A stretch of 64,000 nt of DNA from positions 13,100,501 through 13,164,500 of the forward strand of contig NW_027480432.1 in the NCBI RefSeq assembly GCF_051401765.1, given 5' to 3'. Below the pieces are notes generated by a model that was not told the DNA's origin, did no database searches, and saw nothing but the letters and a program-made list of their open reading frames with translations. A program made the position numbers and the translations under genes. This DNA is from Calliopsis andreniformis. Taxonomy: Eukaryota > Arthropoda > Insecta > Hymenoptera > Andrenidae. Positions 1 to 11,827 of this stretch are shown here, in pieces (the first letter of the stretch is position 1; every line of letters begins with the position of its first letter).

Positions 1-621
1 TTAATTTTGGTTATTTTTGTAAAAAAACCTACACAGGCTTATTTCTGTATTTCTTCTATATTTGCATATTTAATGAACGATAATAACTCTTATTTTTTAT
101 CTATTAATTAAGTAGATATAGTTACATTGTGTTTGGTGTCATTTTAATTAGAAAAACCTCACAAATACGTCTCTAAAACTTTTATTAAAAACATCAAAAT
201 TAAAAAAGTTTCACTGATGCATTAATATTATGTTATTGATATTTCCTTTCAAATGCCTCAACTATCGTCCCTTTTTCCTTTTCACTCACTGTCTTTTTTT
301 TACGTTCGACAAAATACAAAAGTGAACTCAGAAGTTCGGCTCGAGTCTAATCGCGATTAAGAATCTTTACCTCTGCTCGATAACTGCCTGCCTTCGATCC
401 CGAATTTCAGGCAATTGTCCAACTTTTACCGTACCTTTAAATATTGTTAAAAACTAAAACATATCTAAATTTCCACAAAATCCGAGATGATACTCTAAAC
501 AATGTCCAATTTCCCGCAAAATGACCCTATTTCTCTTGTACACTAATGTCAAGGGGCTTATGCCCGTAAATTAGCTATTATTATTATTATCATCTTCACT
601 ATTATTTTTTAATCAACATAC
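1..621. other. Mkk4 intron, no further feature seen
   Basis: AT-rich sequence downstream (in gene sense) of the Mkk4 exon ending at 622. The remaining kinase C-lobe exons are not found here on either strand, so this is read as intron. No repeat or ORF of note. Confidence 0.6.
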
Positions 622-3600
622 AGCCATATAAGGCCTGCATCCAGCATCTCGAGTCCGAGCAATGGAGTCCACCAATTGTCCCGATATTCCAAAATCGCAT
701 AATTTTATATTCCCATGTCGATCTAGTAATATATTGCTGGGTTTCACGTCTCTGTGGATTATCCTCAATTTTTCCTTCAGGTAATTCAATGCCTTCACTG
801 TTGCGACGGTAATTTTTCCTAAAATTCGTTCTGGTATTCTTTCCTTCAGTACCTCATGAATAAATTTGTAAAATATGTCGAGGGAAGTGTCCATGAGCTC
901 CATGCAGATCCAACAGTCACCCTAAATGAAGAACAAAAAGTTATTGAAATATTTGAGCCAAAATTTAAAAAGCTACAACAAAGTTTGCCTTTGAAAGACT
1001 TCTTCAAAAATGTATTCTAGAAAAGTTGTTCCAGAAAGTGAGTTTAATTTCTTTTTTATTCAATAGGGAAGGTTTTGGAAAAAATTTGAGGAAGTTCTAG
1101 ATATAGAAATATGAGAGAAAAATTAATTTCAGTACAGACGTTGAGAAACAGTCAGTTTTTGGAGTTTCTCTTGGATCAATTCTTAAAGAAATCAAAAATA
1201 TTTGTATTGGAATTCTTCATAAACTTACTTCTTTGAACAAAGCTCCATAGAACTGCACAATACAAGGACACTCGTTGGATTTCATGACAACTTCCAAGTC
1301 CATTAATAATTGCTTCTGCTCCCTTTCGTCTACTGTAGAGCGTATTCTCTGAAGAAATGGGTTTTAAATTAGAAACGTGAGAATTTTCCTAGCTGTTTAT
1401 TGACTTCTTGCAGAGAATATATAAGAAATATTTTTGAGTTCTCGCATGCTTATTTCTTTATGTTTCAGGAACATAATATATAATTATTTTCAAGTGAGAA
1501 CAACAAAGTAGAAATGACTTAGTTAAGTCCCTTTAATTATTATTAGTATCTTCGTGGTTTCCACGAAACTTACAAGTTCAAGAATTTAGAAAAAAAAAAA
1601 ATTATCAGTAGAAATAATAACAAATATGTTTTTACTGAAAAATATATCTTAGTTATGTTGTTATTGACGTTAGCATATGTCTTCTTCAAGCGGTTGCTAA
1701 CAGAACAAACCGTTTTCGGTTGTGCAAAAGTTTGTTATATATAGATGCCCGAAATTTCGTATAGCACAATATACCCACAAATAAAACTATTGTTTTATGC
1801 CCATAAATAAAGCGTTTCTATAAGCGAAAATAAATAAATCTTTGTTGATAGCACTGGTCAACACGATTTTTGTTATTAATAGAGAATGTATACACTGATT
1901 CTTATGTATTTTTTGTTGTCAAATCACAATCCGAAATCACTTTTTTTCTATTACGTATAATTTTTATATGTTTCCGCTTTAAATCATTGAAAAATACTAA
2001 TTTTGTGGTTTTTCGGCGAATACTTATAAACTAGACCTTTGCACAGACAATATATGCACTGATCTTTGTACAGACGGCGCTCCTTAGTGCAAAGCCAGAA
2101 TAGGCGAGCTATACCGCTGTTAATGACCCAGGCGACTACATCATCTTGGGTCTAGGGACATCCACCAATCGGTAGAGCACGGTGGTCGGCGATAGATGGG
2201 CTTGCCGACGTCCCTGGATCTGCAGACGCGTCGGTTGATGGATATGTTCTCCGACGAAAGACGCAGCCCCAGTGACCATCTCCATAGTGCTGATGTCCTG
2301 GTCAGGACTCCACATCAATAAGACTCCAGCCCTTCCGTTTATGATCTCTCCCTCGTAAGACATGCCAGATTGAGCAGGAATGTCAATCTCAACGGAACGT
2401 CCACATGCATCCTTCCTTCGAGTAGTACGAGGCGGAGCGATGTTCCGTACAAATCTGGCGGTTAAGTTACAAGCCGCTGGATCGCAGCTGACGGTACCAG
2501 ACCTACCTCCTTTTCCATTCCAGGAGAAACTCGAGATGAAGCTTCTTGGCAATCTACCAGAAACACAAGTCAGTAGGTTCCGGTAAGCATGAACGTCGTA
2601 TAAAAGCTGCTCTGGTCCGTAGACGTGGGGCCATATCACGTCGGGGTTCGTTAACACCCAACCATCCGCAGTGTTCATCCAATGCGCTCCAGGTAACGGA
2701 TTCAACTCATGAAAGCCATCACGAAGTTCTTGAGATGTCTCGCGATTTGATAACGCAACAACACGAGCGCGGATGTTGGATGGGTATAAGTATAGAGCCG
2801 CTTGATGACCATTCTCCGGCTCACCATCGAAAGGCACGGAATGCCACACTGTAGACCCTTCGATCTTTCCAATCGAGCACAGAATGTTGTATGTCGAAAT
2901 CGGAACCTGGGTGACAGTAGCCAATATTTGTCGAGTTTCCTCATTCATAACGAATGGAGCGGTGACATCGAATGAGGGTATTTCTCTCTGTTCATATCGT
3001 GCTAGGTACAGTTTGTAGAAAATCAAATAAATTGTCACACGATAGTACTGGTAAACAGTGCAAATCTTAACAATAGCTGCAAGGTTCCAAGTTGTCGCCA
3101 TTCTGCTATATTCGATGACGCTCTGGTAGCCACAGGAAGTGGAATCGCTGTCGGTGTCAACGTCAGAGACAACTCTTTTAATGAGTCCTCCAGTTCTTTA
3201 GAGGACTCATCGAAAACGCCCAGTCGCTTAGCGACTTCACGTCTCCGTTCGTCGAGCTGTTTGCGTCCGACCTTCAAACGAAAGGCATCGGTACGCCGTT
3301 GACGTGCTCCTTTCCCCTGTCGACGAGGTCCAGAAGTCCCACTTGTTGTCGCAGACTCTTGGTGTTGCTGAGTCTGAGGTACAAATGTTGAAGTTGATGG
3401 TAAATCAGCCATGATTACAGAGTTCGTACTACTCGGCACGAAAATTGTCTCGGCAAAATTTCCTTTGCTTACTTCGTATTACAATTAGAGAATTACCATG
3501 TCTGCTGTTCTTGAGATCTGTTCTACAGTTAAAATAAATTGATTTATCCTTTTATTAACTCCAGAGTACATCTCAAGAATAGCAGAAATGGTAATTTTTT

Positions 3601-6600
3601 AATCAGTGAAAAAAGAACTACTTTTTTAAAGGAAAAGTAGAGCATAAACAGTTTGGACCGAAATGAAACTAGAAATACTTACGCTCGCCGCATTAGAGAA
3701 CGTACAATGTACGAGCGAAACGGCGAGTTTCGGTGATTCAAAGCGGAATTACATAAAAACTATACATGATAGGGGAAAAACGGATTCCGGATTCGGAATC
3801 AACGAGAAAAGCTACATAAGAATCAGTGCAAGTATTGTCTGTAAAAAAATCTATATTGACAGTATTATTCGCAGAAAAGCCACACAATCAGCATTTTTCT
3901 GTGATTCAAAATAATTAGTATATACCTTTATAGTTTGTTATCTAGTTTTACATACTCTTTTCAGTAACAAAGTTTAAATTTTATACACTATAATTGAAAA
4001 ATTCAAGGTGACCTTTAAATCTTGATAAAAAAGCGAAGTGATAAAAAGCAAATCAAGCAGTATGTGTGTCATGTCATTTCCTACAATTTTTGTTTGAAAT
4101 ATTTTTCCGCATAACAAACAGTTTTCAAGTAATTTAGATTGTTACCTAAATTGCCAAAAAAAGAAAAAAAAAAGAACCTCTGCGGGCTACCCTCCTTCTT
4201 AAGTATCATTTATATCATTTATAGATTATTATTAATGAACAAAATACATATAGGTATGTATATCTATGATATGGTAACACAAGCTTTCTTATAATGTAGA
4301 AAATGTATGTCTTACAAAAGGGTCATTCCACGCGAAATCAGGCACGTTTCGGAGCAAGTTCTTGTAATTTGCTCAAATTTGAATATGTTGTAGTCTTTAA
4401 CGATATTTAAACGTACCCTAAAGGATTTTTCAAAATTTTGAAAATTGTCGATTTTACAGCTGTTTGAAGTTAAGTGCTACCTTTTTTTTAAAAAATTATA
4501 GCTATTGAACTAGTAAGTGGATGGAGATGAGCTTTACGGTGCTTATAGAGAAAACATTGAAGTTTGTAAAAAAAATTATTTCATTTAAAAAAACTTGTTT
4601 TTTAATCATCTTTTTTGCAATTATTTTAAACAAATGCAGGTTTTTAAGATGATGCGCGATTTTAAAAATCTGAAAAAAAAGGAGAATATAGTTTGATCCT
4701 TCCCCTTGATGGACAAACTTTCAAAAAGATGGACATTTTAAAATTGGCCCTGTGAAAATTGCTGAAAGTTGACGCTGCGTCGAGTCGCACTGCTGTGGCG
4801 GGCGCGTCGTCGCTGGCAGCCTACTCGTGTCCAGCGGACGAACGTGCGTTATTATTTGCGATCAAGGCGGCAAATATTGGTAACTCACTCTTTGTCAATG
4901 ATACTTGTTGACAAGTTCACATTCATTTTTGCCATGTGAAGTTGCAAAAAAGTGCCATTCTGCATTAATACCAAAATCTTCGAAATGAAAGCTAGGATTT
5001 AAGAAATTATATTTATGTTTTCAAGAATAAGAAGAAGATTGAGTTACCAATATTTATTGATTGCATTAAACCTTGCAAATGCTCGGAGATAATGTAGAGT
5101 AATGTTGGGTGAAGTCGCCTTGATTCCAAATAATAACGCACGTTCGCCCGCTGGAGTCGAGTAGGCTGCCAGCGACGACGCGCCCGCCACAGCAGTGCGA
5201 CTCGACGCAGCGTCAACTTTCGGCAATTTTCACAGGGCCAATTTTAAAATGTCCATCTATTTGAAAGTTTGTCCATCAAGGGGAAGGATCAAACTATATT
5301 CTCATTTTTTTTCAGATTTTTAAAATCGCGCATCATCTTAAAAACCTGCATTTGTTTAAAATAATTGCAAAAAAGATGATTAAAAAACAAGTTTTTTTAA
5401 ATGAAATAATTTTTTTTACAAACTTCAATGTTTTCTCTATAAGCACCGTAAAGCTCATCTCCATCCACTTACTAGTTCAATAGCTATAATTTTTTAAAAA
5501 AAAGGTAGCACTTAACTTCAAACAGCTGTAAAATCGACAATTTTCAAAATTTTGAAAAATCCTTTAGGGCACGTTTAAATATCGTTAAAGACTACAACAT
5601 ATTCAAATTTGAGCAAATTACAAGAACTTGCTCCGAAACGTGCCCGATTTCGCGTGGAATGACCCAAAAGATAATATGGAATTCAATCCTTAAAAATTTA
5701 GTATGACAGAAAATAGAAAAGAGCAGAATCGTATTTAAATAATGATTAGTATGATAAAAAGTACATTTATCTGAATAAAAGTGAAAGAACATAGGATATG
5801 TTAATAATTTTTTTGTTGGTCAATTAGTTTCATGTTAAAAAAACGTGACCAGTTAAAGCAGGGCTAGATAATCGAAAGTCTACTGTAAGTCATATTCAGT
5901 TTTAATTTAGGGTCAACTTGCCAAGAAGTAAAAAATTTTTAAGTTGTTTACAGTTACATATATTTCTCCACAATCTTCATGTCCCTCTCTTTTACTGGTT
6001 GGCGAATCTTTATTTTCGTAACAAGAAATTTGTCAAAAAGGGCACAGAAAGTTTCAAAATTCTAGAAATTCAATATAAAAAGAATATAGAAATTATTAAA
6101 ACTCAAAGAAATTTTTCTGTCCCTTCACAGAAAAATTTTTTCTTTTTTTTTTAATACAAAAGTTGATAAAAAGATGACAAACAATGGTAGAAAATGAAAG
6201 AAAATGTCTTAGTAATTAATTATCGACAGATTTATTTTTTTTCGTTTCAAAAACTGCTTTTCATTATTTTCACAATATTTTAAGGGATAGTAGTTGTAGG
6301 GTAACTCAAATGGAACACAAAATGTCTAATGATGTAACGTTCGATTTGCCTGTATTTTGCAATAACAATGCCTTAAAGATTACATGCCTATATTCTAAAC
6401 CTAAACTAACAATCAGAGAATTTTGTAATTTTGTAGACACATTGAAAGGCAGAAATAGAATAAAAAAGGCTTAATATATTTTGTTATATTTCTTATGGTT
6501 TAACTTTTTGTAACGAAGTGCAAAATCAAAATTCGGAGATCGTCAAAGGTTTCTAAACTTCATCTGCTTTTAATATCCATTCAGCATTTCTCTTTTTTGA

Positions 6601-8737
6601 ACGGAACGGTTTGGGCTAGGAAATATTTTTAAGTAAACTTTGAAAATTTCTATGTCCTTTTTATCAAATTTCTTGAACTTTGAAAACAAAAAGTAAAACG
6701 TTTTAAATTATTTATAGAATTACCCAATACATACCTTCACAGCCATAACAGTGTCACTTATCCTATGAATCATCTTATTTACAGTGCCAAAGCCACCTCG
6801 TCCTATCTCTCCCAAATCCTGAAGATCCTCACTGGTAAAATCGTATATCAAATTTGAGGATAGCTGCAATTTTCCTGTGCTTTGCATCGAGTGGCACATT
6901 CGGAGTTTATCTCTAGAATACATATACAATACTGTGCATATACAATAATGCAAAAGTACATTTACATATACAGGATAGTTTCTCTCAATTAATAATTACA
7001 AACTTAGTTTTTCAATCATTTTTTACTCGAATTCTCAGAGTCTTATAAGAAAAAAATAAACAATTTTTGTCTCTTGCAATTTTTCTTTAAAACTGTTAGG
7101 ATTTTAATATAATAGGTTGAAATATGTATTCATATTACCTTGCTTTATCAGGCAAATCCTGTGGAACTGTAGAACGTGTTCTTAATGGTAGTTTAGGTAA
7201 AGGCAAAGGCAAACTTGGACGAGATCTATTATTTAACACAATAGTATTATTTAGAAATTATAGTTGAAATCCGTAGCTCAGAGCCAATCTGACCCAAGTT
7301 CTTTTTTACCATTGTTATAATTTTACAATTTTTTCCATTTTTATCATTTTTTATATTTGAAACAGTTTATACTATTAAATTTTTGCTTAAATAGATTTCT
7401 ACTATTCTAATAGAAGTTAAAAAAGACACTGATAAATTATATACAGTTTAATTTTGAAAAAATGAACTTGGGTTAGTCTCACTCTGAGATATAAAAATAT
7501 TGTCATTTTTCTTTCAATAAATATCTTACATTGGAAGACAAGCTGTGGTTCCAGTCGAATTAGAGACGGAAGAATTTGTTGAATTACTAAGCAACATATT
7601 ACTTCCTTGTGTCTGGAAGCTGAGCTTTAATTGTTTCCGCTTTTCTATTAAAAAGGAATAAAAAAGAATAAGTATAAATATTATTATACCAAGGTTCCTT
7701 ATTTTACTAATATTTTTTTATGTTATGCAAGTTGTAGAAAAATAATTTGATTTTTTGAGATAAAAAATTTTGCAAATTTAGCCTCTAAAGAAGCTAATAC
7801 ATAAGTACTAAAGGAAAGACAAAGAGTAGAATTCTATAATTCTGTTTAAAAGAATATTTCAGAGTTCTTCTGCATTTGAAATAAATTTTAATCTTAATAG
7901 AAGTTGATCCACAAATTCCAAAAGAAAATCGAAGAATGGAAGTCTAAAGGATCTTATTTAAAAGAACGCTAATAAAATTTTACACATGTAAATGTTACAT
8001 GATACCTGACATATCATTTTGAACGTCACTGATTGCTCCAAACTCCAAAGGTAAGGAATTAAACGGTCTACTGGAACCTAGTACAGAGAAATATCATTAT
8101 CATAAAGCTAGATTGAACATAATTTATATTTTTATTGATTAATCAAAAATATTATAAAATAATGTAATTTTCTAGACATCTAGGATAGTAAAATGTTTTT
8201 AAGTTTATATAATTCATCGTTACATTTACCATTCTCTAGGTTAAGTAGTTTAAATCAAGTATAAAATATTTTTTAGGTTATATAGTTCCATATTATTTTC
8301 TACATTATTTAGTGTTACAATTTTCTAGGCTATGTAGTTCCTTATTATTTTCTACATTCTGTAGTTGTTATTATTTTCTAAGTTCTGCAGTATGTTGAAA
8401 AAAGTAAAATCTAGATTATATAGATTTTAGTTTTCTAGGTTTCCTAGCACAAATAAAGTATAAAATATTTTCTAATTTATGTAGTTCCTTATTACAGTTA
8501 CTATTTTCTAGATTACGTAGTTCTTATAAAGTATAAAATATTTTCTCAGTTATGTAGTTAAAATCAAATCTATTACAAATAACACGACTCCCCAGAAGAC
8601 AATAAAAATTTAGGTTATGTAGATTTTAGTTCCCTAGGTTATGTAGTTCCTCATTCATGTATCATTTCTTAGGTATATAGCCACAAAAACTTACTCTGAT
8701 TACTCGAATTAGAGAAACTCGCCCGATTCTCCGTCAT
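622..8737 (-). CDS. Mkk4: MAP kinase kinase 4 (Mkk4/SEK1), 5' seven coding exons, truncated by window edge
   Basis: Dual-specificity kinase that phosphorylates JNK in the cytoplasmic stress cascade. Coding exons on the minus strand: 8695-8737, 8006-8077, 7530-7644, 7139-7225, 6735-6912, 1229-1348 and 622-921. All junctions are GT-AG and the phases agree, giving 305 codons. Exon 3 opens with a basic docking (D) motif, KRKQLKLSF, about residues 40-48. The glycine loop GRGGFG is at 143-148, catalytic Lys165 ends exon 5, HRD is at 261-263, DFG at 281-283, and the activation loop carries the expected phosphosites Ser291 and Thr295. The sequence stops at the donor after CRPYMA, so the APE motif and C-lobe lie beyond base 1. 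Downstream of the last donor I see no further exon in 1-621. The 5.4-kb intron between exons 5 and 6 is full of transposon material. Start chosen as the first ATG in phase with exon 2. The match to the MKK4 family rather than MKK7 rests on the D-motif, the MQSTGKL stretch and the MELMDTS segment (family knowledge). Confidence 0.95.
2136..3439 (-). pseudogene. virus-like two-frame coding relic in an Mkk4 intron (candidate endogenous viral element)
   Basis: Two long minus-strand frames overlap by about 70 bases: 3439-3035 (134 codons, a better Met near 3411) and 3101-2136 (321 codons). The first has a Ser/Thr/Gln-rich start, then a strongly basic Arg/Lys stretch and a charged helix-like segment. 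The second has a Tyr-rich hydrophobic start followed by a long globular-looking region with many Trp, Pro and Gly. The base composition is richer in GC than the surrounding intron. The layout suggests one original protein of about 420-430 residues with a single frameshift near 3100. A basic N-terminus followed by a globular body is typical of coat proteins of small RNA viruses, including partiti-like ones, but I do not recognise a diagnostic motif. No transposase, integrase or reverse-transcriptase motif is present. Alternatives are a retrotransposon ORF or a processed host gene. The viral reading is inference. Confidence 0.45.
3491..3595. repeat. 35-bp inverted repeat (hairpin)
   Basis: Arms at 3491-3525 and about 3563-3595 are inverted copies with a few mismatches, separated by about 37 bases. 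It sits just upstream, in the minus-strand sense, of the virus-like frames. It could be a degenerate MITE or a structured RNA; nothing more is visible. An 83-codon plus-strand ORF at 3663-3914 follows and is not recognised; I do not call it a gene. Confidence 0.6.
4321..5664. mobile_element. long-inverted-repeat (fold-back) element, copy 1
   Basis: The ends are GGTCATTCC and its exact reverse complement. Each arm is roughly 545 bp (about 4321-4868 and 5117-5664), almost perfectly self-complementary, around a unique centre of about 250 bp. Flanks CAAAAG (4315-4320) and CAAAAG (5665-5670) look like a 6-bp target duplication, although the exact boundary is ambiguous by one or two G/C bases. The near-identical second copy at 11828-13166 shows that this is a mobile family. 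No transposase is encoded; short ORFs in the GC-rich part of the arms are by-products. It lies in the large Mkk4 intron. Confidence 0.85.
5665..6309. other. Mkk4 intron, no gene seen
   Basis: AT-rich intronic sequence between the fold-back element and the small ORF. A 78-codon plus-strand ORF (5918-6154) is low complexity, rich in Lys and Phe, and not credible as a gene. Confidence 0.5.
6310..6474 (+). CDS. 54-codon ORF with a diverged relative at 62.9-63.0 kb
   Basis: Short ORF starting ATG at 6310 and ending TAA at 6472-6474, on the strand opposite to Mkk4 and inside its intron. Its C-terminal 38 residues align with the end of the ORF ending at 63042. They share Asn-Asn, LK-T-LY, IR-FCNF-D-LK-RNR-K and the position of the stop codon. 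The copies differ at many bases, but the length difference in the aligned part is two whole codons. This suggests that both derive from a protein-coding sequence, perhaps the last exon of a transposon or multicopy gene. No known domain is recognised. It is probably a relic here. Confidence 0.4.
   Translation: MEHKMSNDVTFDLPVFCNNNALKITCLYSKPKLTIREFCNFVDTLKGRNRIKKA
8120..8690. repeat. irregular tandem repeat in Mkk4 intron 1
   Basis: Between coding exons 1 and 2 a motif of about 25-50 bases, built on TTTTCTAGGTTATGTAGTTCC, recurs roughly ten times with drift and variable spacers. It looks like a decayed minisatellite. Many CTAG/TTAG steps resemble splice acceptors, but the exon-2 acceptor at 8078-8079 gives the only phase-consistent join. 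Confidence 0.6.
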
Positions 8738-9188
8738 ATTTCAAATTTCGTCCTCAAGTAACCAAAAAATATGACAGTGCTATCCACTCTTAACCTTTTT
8801 AGCTCCTTCTAGCACATCCCAACAATGTATCACATGTAACACACTGGCAGAACATAATTCACTTTCTTTTCTCCCAAAATTCCACTATTTTTCTCAAAGA
8901 CTAAAAACAATTCTTATTTCATTTTCCATTCCCCAAAAAACTCGCCATAAACTTCTCCCAATTTTTGACGAATTTTTTACAAATTTATGACAGATCATAA
9001 CAGATTTAAATTTAAAAATTCCAAGATTTTTATATGTATATTTTTATATACACTGAGTGTTAAAAGGAAACCGATAAAGTTAAAAATGTGTTACTGCATT
9101 TGATTTAATCACATAATAAAAGCTTGAAATCGTTGCACATCAATTCACTTCTGATCAGGAAATCTCTACTCTGCACAGTGACGGAGAA

Positions 9189-9239
9189 TTATCGATAGGC
9201 AGTATCGAGAATCGAATCTATCGATGGTTGTATCGATAG
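9189..9239. promoter_or_regulatory. cluster of TATCGATA (DRE-like) motifs upstream of Mkk4
   Basis: Within 50 bases there are two TATCGATA or near-identical octamers and further ATCGA cores. TATCGATA is the Drosophila DRE, bound by DREF/BEAF-32 at housekeeping promoters. The cluster lies about 450 bp upstream of the Mkk4 start codon, a plausible proximal promoter position. A divergent transcript on the plus strand cannot be excluded, but I see no exon for one. Confidence 0.5.
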
Positions 9240-11361
9240 AAAATTTGGAATTATAATTTCTAATGCTGTATTTTTAATGTTTAGTTCTAAATATGATTAT
9301 TTGAAAGATTTTTTTTACATTGCTTGGATGTTTCTTAGATTTTTTGAATTGAAGACTTTTTTTGAACATGAAGGAATGAATATTTAGTTACGTAGCAGTT
9401 ACGTTGCAATTGCATTTTTGTGCTGTAGGGGAAGTAAATTGAATTTTATAAAACATGTTTTCAATTAAATGTAACATTTAAAGAAAAAAATTAATACATC
9501 AAAAATAATGTTTTAGCACAATTTTTTTAGTTACTCAATAAACGCAAGACGTCTGAAGACATGGATGTAAAGGTTGAAGCTTTTATGATGAGCTGGTGAT
9601 AATGAAGTCATAACCACCCCCACCCTACCTTGCAGAAGTACGAACTTTAAGACAAAGATACTAGCCTACTCCCCTGTAATAGTACCCCCTGAAAATGCCT
9701 TTTTTTAAAATTGCGTCTTCACAGTTTTTCCAAAAGAAATTAAGAACGAAATTTCCAATGTCATACATAAAGACACGCCAATATCTTCCATAATGCTGCT
9801 TTGTTCGTGTATCTAATAGTACAGAAAAATTACATCTTTGCTGTCCTTAATTGAACCCTCTTTACTTGTTTTAAATTCTCAATAGTTTAGTCAAAATCAG
9901 CAATTAAGTGATTTCCTAAAACAGCAAGCGTCACTACGTTTGCATGACATGGCAATAGGCGGGAAATTTAAACTGTTTAAAGTTCTTATACTTAATTAAA
10001 ACAGAAAACTAAGTGAATCAACTGGGATTTTATAAATCTAATAGTGTAAATCGAAAGTCTGGATTTAGTACCTTCCAAAAAAGAACTCTCTCCTACCTGC
10101 ACCTCTATAAATATGCCAAAAGATTGTAATATGAAGTAAAGGGTATAGCTGGTCTGTTAGAAAACACACTAATAAATCACCGAAAACCGCATACTGTAAA
10201 ATAAATGTCATTAGACTGTTTGAAATTGCACTCCTTCTAACATTACAAAAGTCGCAAGAGTTTAGGCAAGGAAGTAGGGATGTTTGGTAACCACGGCGAG
10301 GTTAGATGGATTTGTGCAGTTCACATTATTCCTGCAGTGAATATTTTCATTTAAAATATCTAAACCAATATTGCGATATTAGCACCTTCCGAATATGTGT
10401 CTTTTTTCAGTTGCACTCTCACGGTCTTTCTGAGGAAGCTGAAAAAAGTTCGAGTGGTGGCGGTATCATATCGTGTGCAGCATCCACCTGGCGAAAGACG
10501 GAAATAATTAATTATATTTATCATAAAACATGACAAAAATTATTCCTTTACAGTGTTGCTGGAACCTTTTTAAAACACTGTCCATTTAATCTTGTTGAAA
10601 TATATTGAGATGCTCCAGTGTCACATCCTGAGTTGGGATGCATTGGCAGGGCATTAATATGAAACAGGATTCAGGGACGGACCGTTGATTAGAGTTATCG
10701 CGAGGTGAGAATAAAGAATTCTTATGTGCAATGTCCAGGGTTGCGTGGCTACAAATGGGGAAATGGAGATCTTAAGCGCCGAAGGCGAACTTCGCATCCC
10801 TGAGAAGGAGGTGGAGGAGATCCTAGGCGCCGAAGGCAAGCTTTGCGTCTTCTGGATAGAGGTGCAATGCGAAGAGGTAATTGAGGACAATTGAGCAAAG
10901 ATCGCAATATAAGGAACAATATAAGTTTTACCGTTAAAATATTTGGAACTGACTCATCAAGGATTACCTTAGATTTCAGATCACATTTCGATGAGAAACG
11001 TTGTAAATTCCACGCGCTTTATGCCTTATAAAAATAAATAATTAAAAGACAATTACGATTATTAGTTCAATATGTCAACAAAACATTTACAGGAGATTCA
11101 ACCAAGGTGTGAGAACTCACGCGATTAACAATTAACCCAAATGAACTTTGCAGACAGACTTCAATTCAATAATTGAAGCCATAGATAAGTAACGCAAAAG
11201 TATGCCAATAAAAAGAAAACTGAAAATTCAAGTAACACTAATATGTATTTTTTGAAAAAATATGATTGTAAGAAATATGATTGTCCTATGTGCTATAGTA
11301 AACACGTAAAAGTACTAAAAAAAAATTATAGTCTATATAGTATAGCATATAGTATAACTAG
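9240..11361. other. intergenic sequence without a recognised gene
   Basis: No convincing exon on either strand. The one piece of structure is a pair of about 35-bp direct repeats near 10758-10793 and 10815-10850, each built on GGCGCCGAAGGC, in a locally GC-richer patch. ORFs of 75-78 codons at 10306-10533 (+) and 10654-10890 (-) are not recognised. Confidence 0.5.
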
Positions 11362-11827
11362 TCAAGAAATGCCCGGGATCAGGACACTGAGGTCACCAGG
11401 GTCATCGCTCATCAGTTGTAAGAACCGTGAATTTAGACACGCCTCGATACCTGCGAGGAGGATGGCCATCTCCTCGTACGTCAACCTTGCTTCGCCTATG
11501 ACTCGTCGGAGGTGGTGTTTGATGGATTTGACAGCAGCCTCCCACAGTCCGCCGAAATGAGGGGCTTCCAGTGGGTTGAATTTCCACTGAATTCGAGCAG
11601 CGATGTTGGAGAATAACTGACGATCCTTTCGTTGGCAGGTTCGTACTAGAGTTTTCAGTAACTTGTCCGTTATGACGAAAGTGCTGGCGCAATCACTCCG
11701 TAATTCCTTGCAGATGCCTCGACGTATGACGAAGCGCTTTAATGCTGCGAGGAATGCTTCTGAGCTTCCGTCCGACACCACCTCCAGATGCACAGTGCGT
11801 GTCGCCAGACAGACGAAAAGACAGATG
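11362..11827 (-). pseudogene. Bel/Pao retrotransposon integrase fragment
   Basis: The minus-strand frame covers the last part of a Pao-type integrase core and the region after it. It contains the HLEV start, the PHFGGLWEAAVKS signature of Bel/Pao integrases, the ARLTYEE segment, and the DDPGDLSVLIPG motif that follows the core. In the reading direction the left (upstream) end is cut abruptly at 11828 by the fold-back element, and the right end is lost near 11362. No LTR or other pol domain of this element is present in the window. Confidence 0.85.

Noticed and set aside
5013..5226. ORFs of 60-67 codons, Arg-rich, in the fold-back element (also at 12519-12719)
   Set aside because: They lie in the GC-rich part of the inverted arms and differ between copies; no family similarity. 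By-products of the repeat.
5592..6154. Phe/Lys-rich ORFs in the Mkk4 intron
   Set aside because: Low-complexity AT-rich translation without similarity to anything.
10306..10890. ORFs of 75-78 codons upstream of the Bel/Pao fragment
   Set aside because: No recognisable motif, no splice-compatible neighbours, length within chance expectation.
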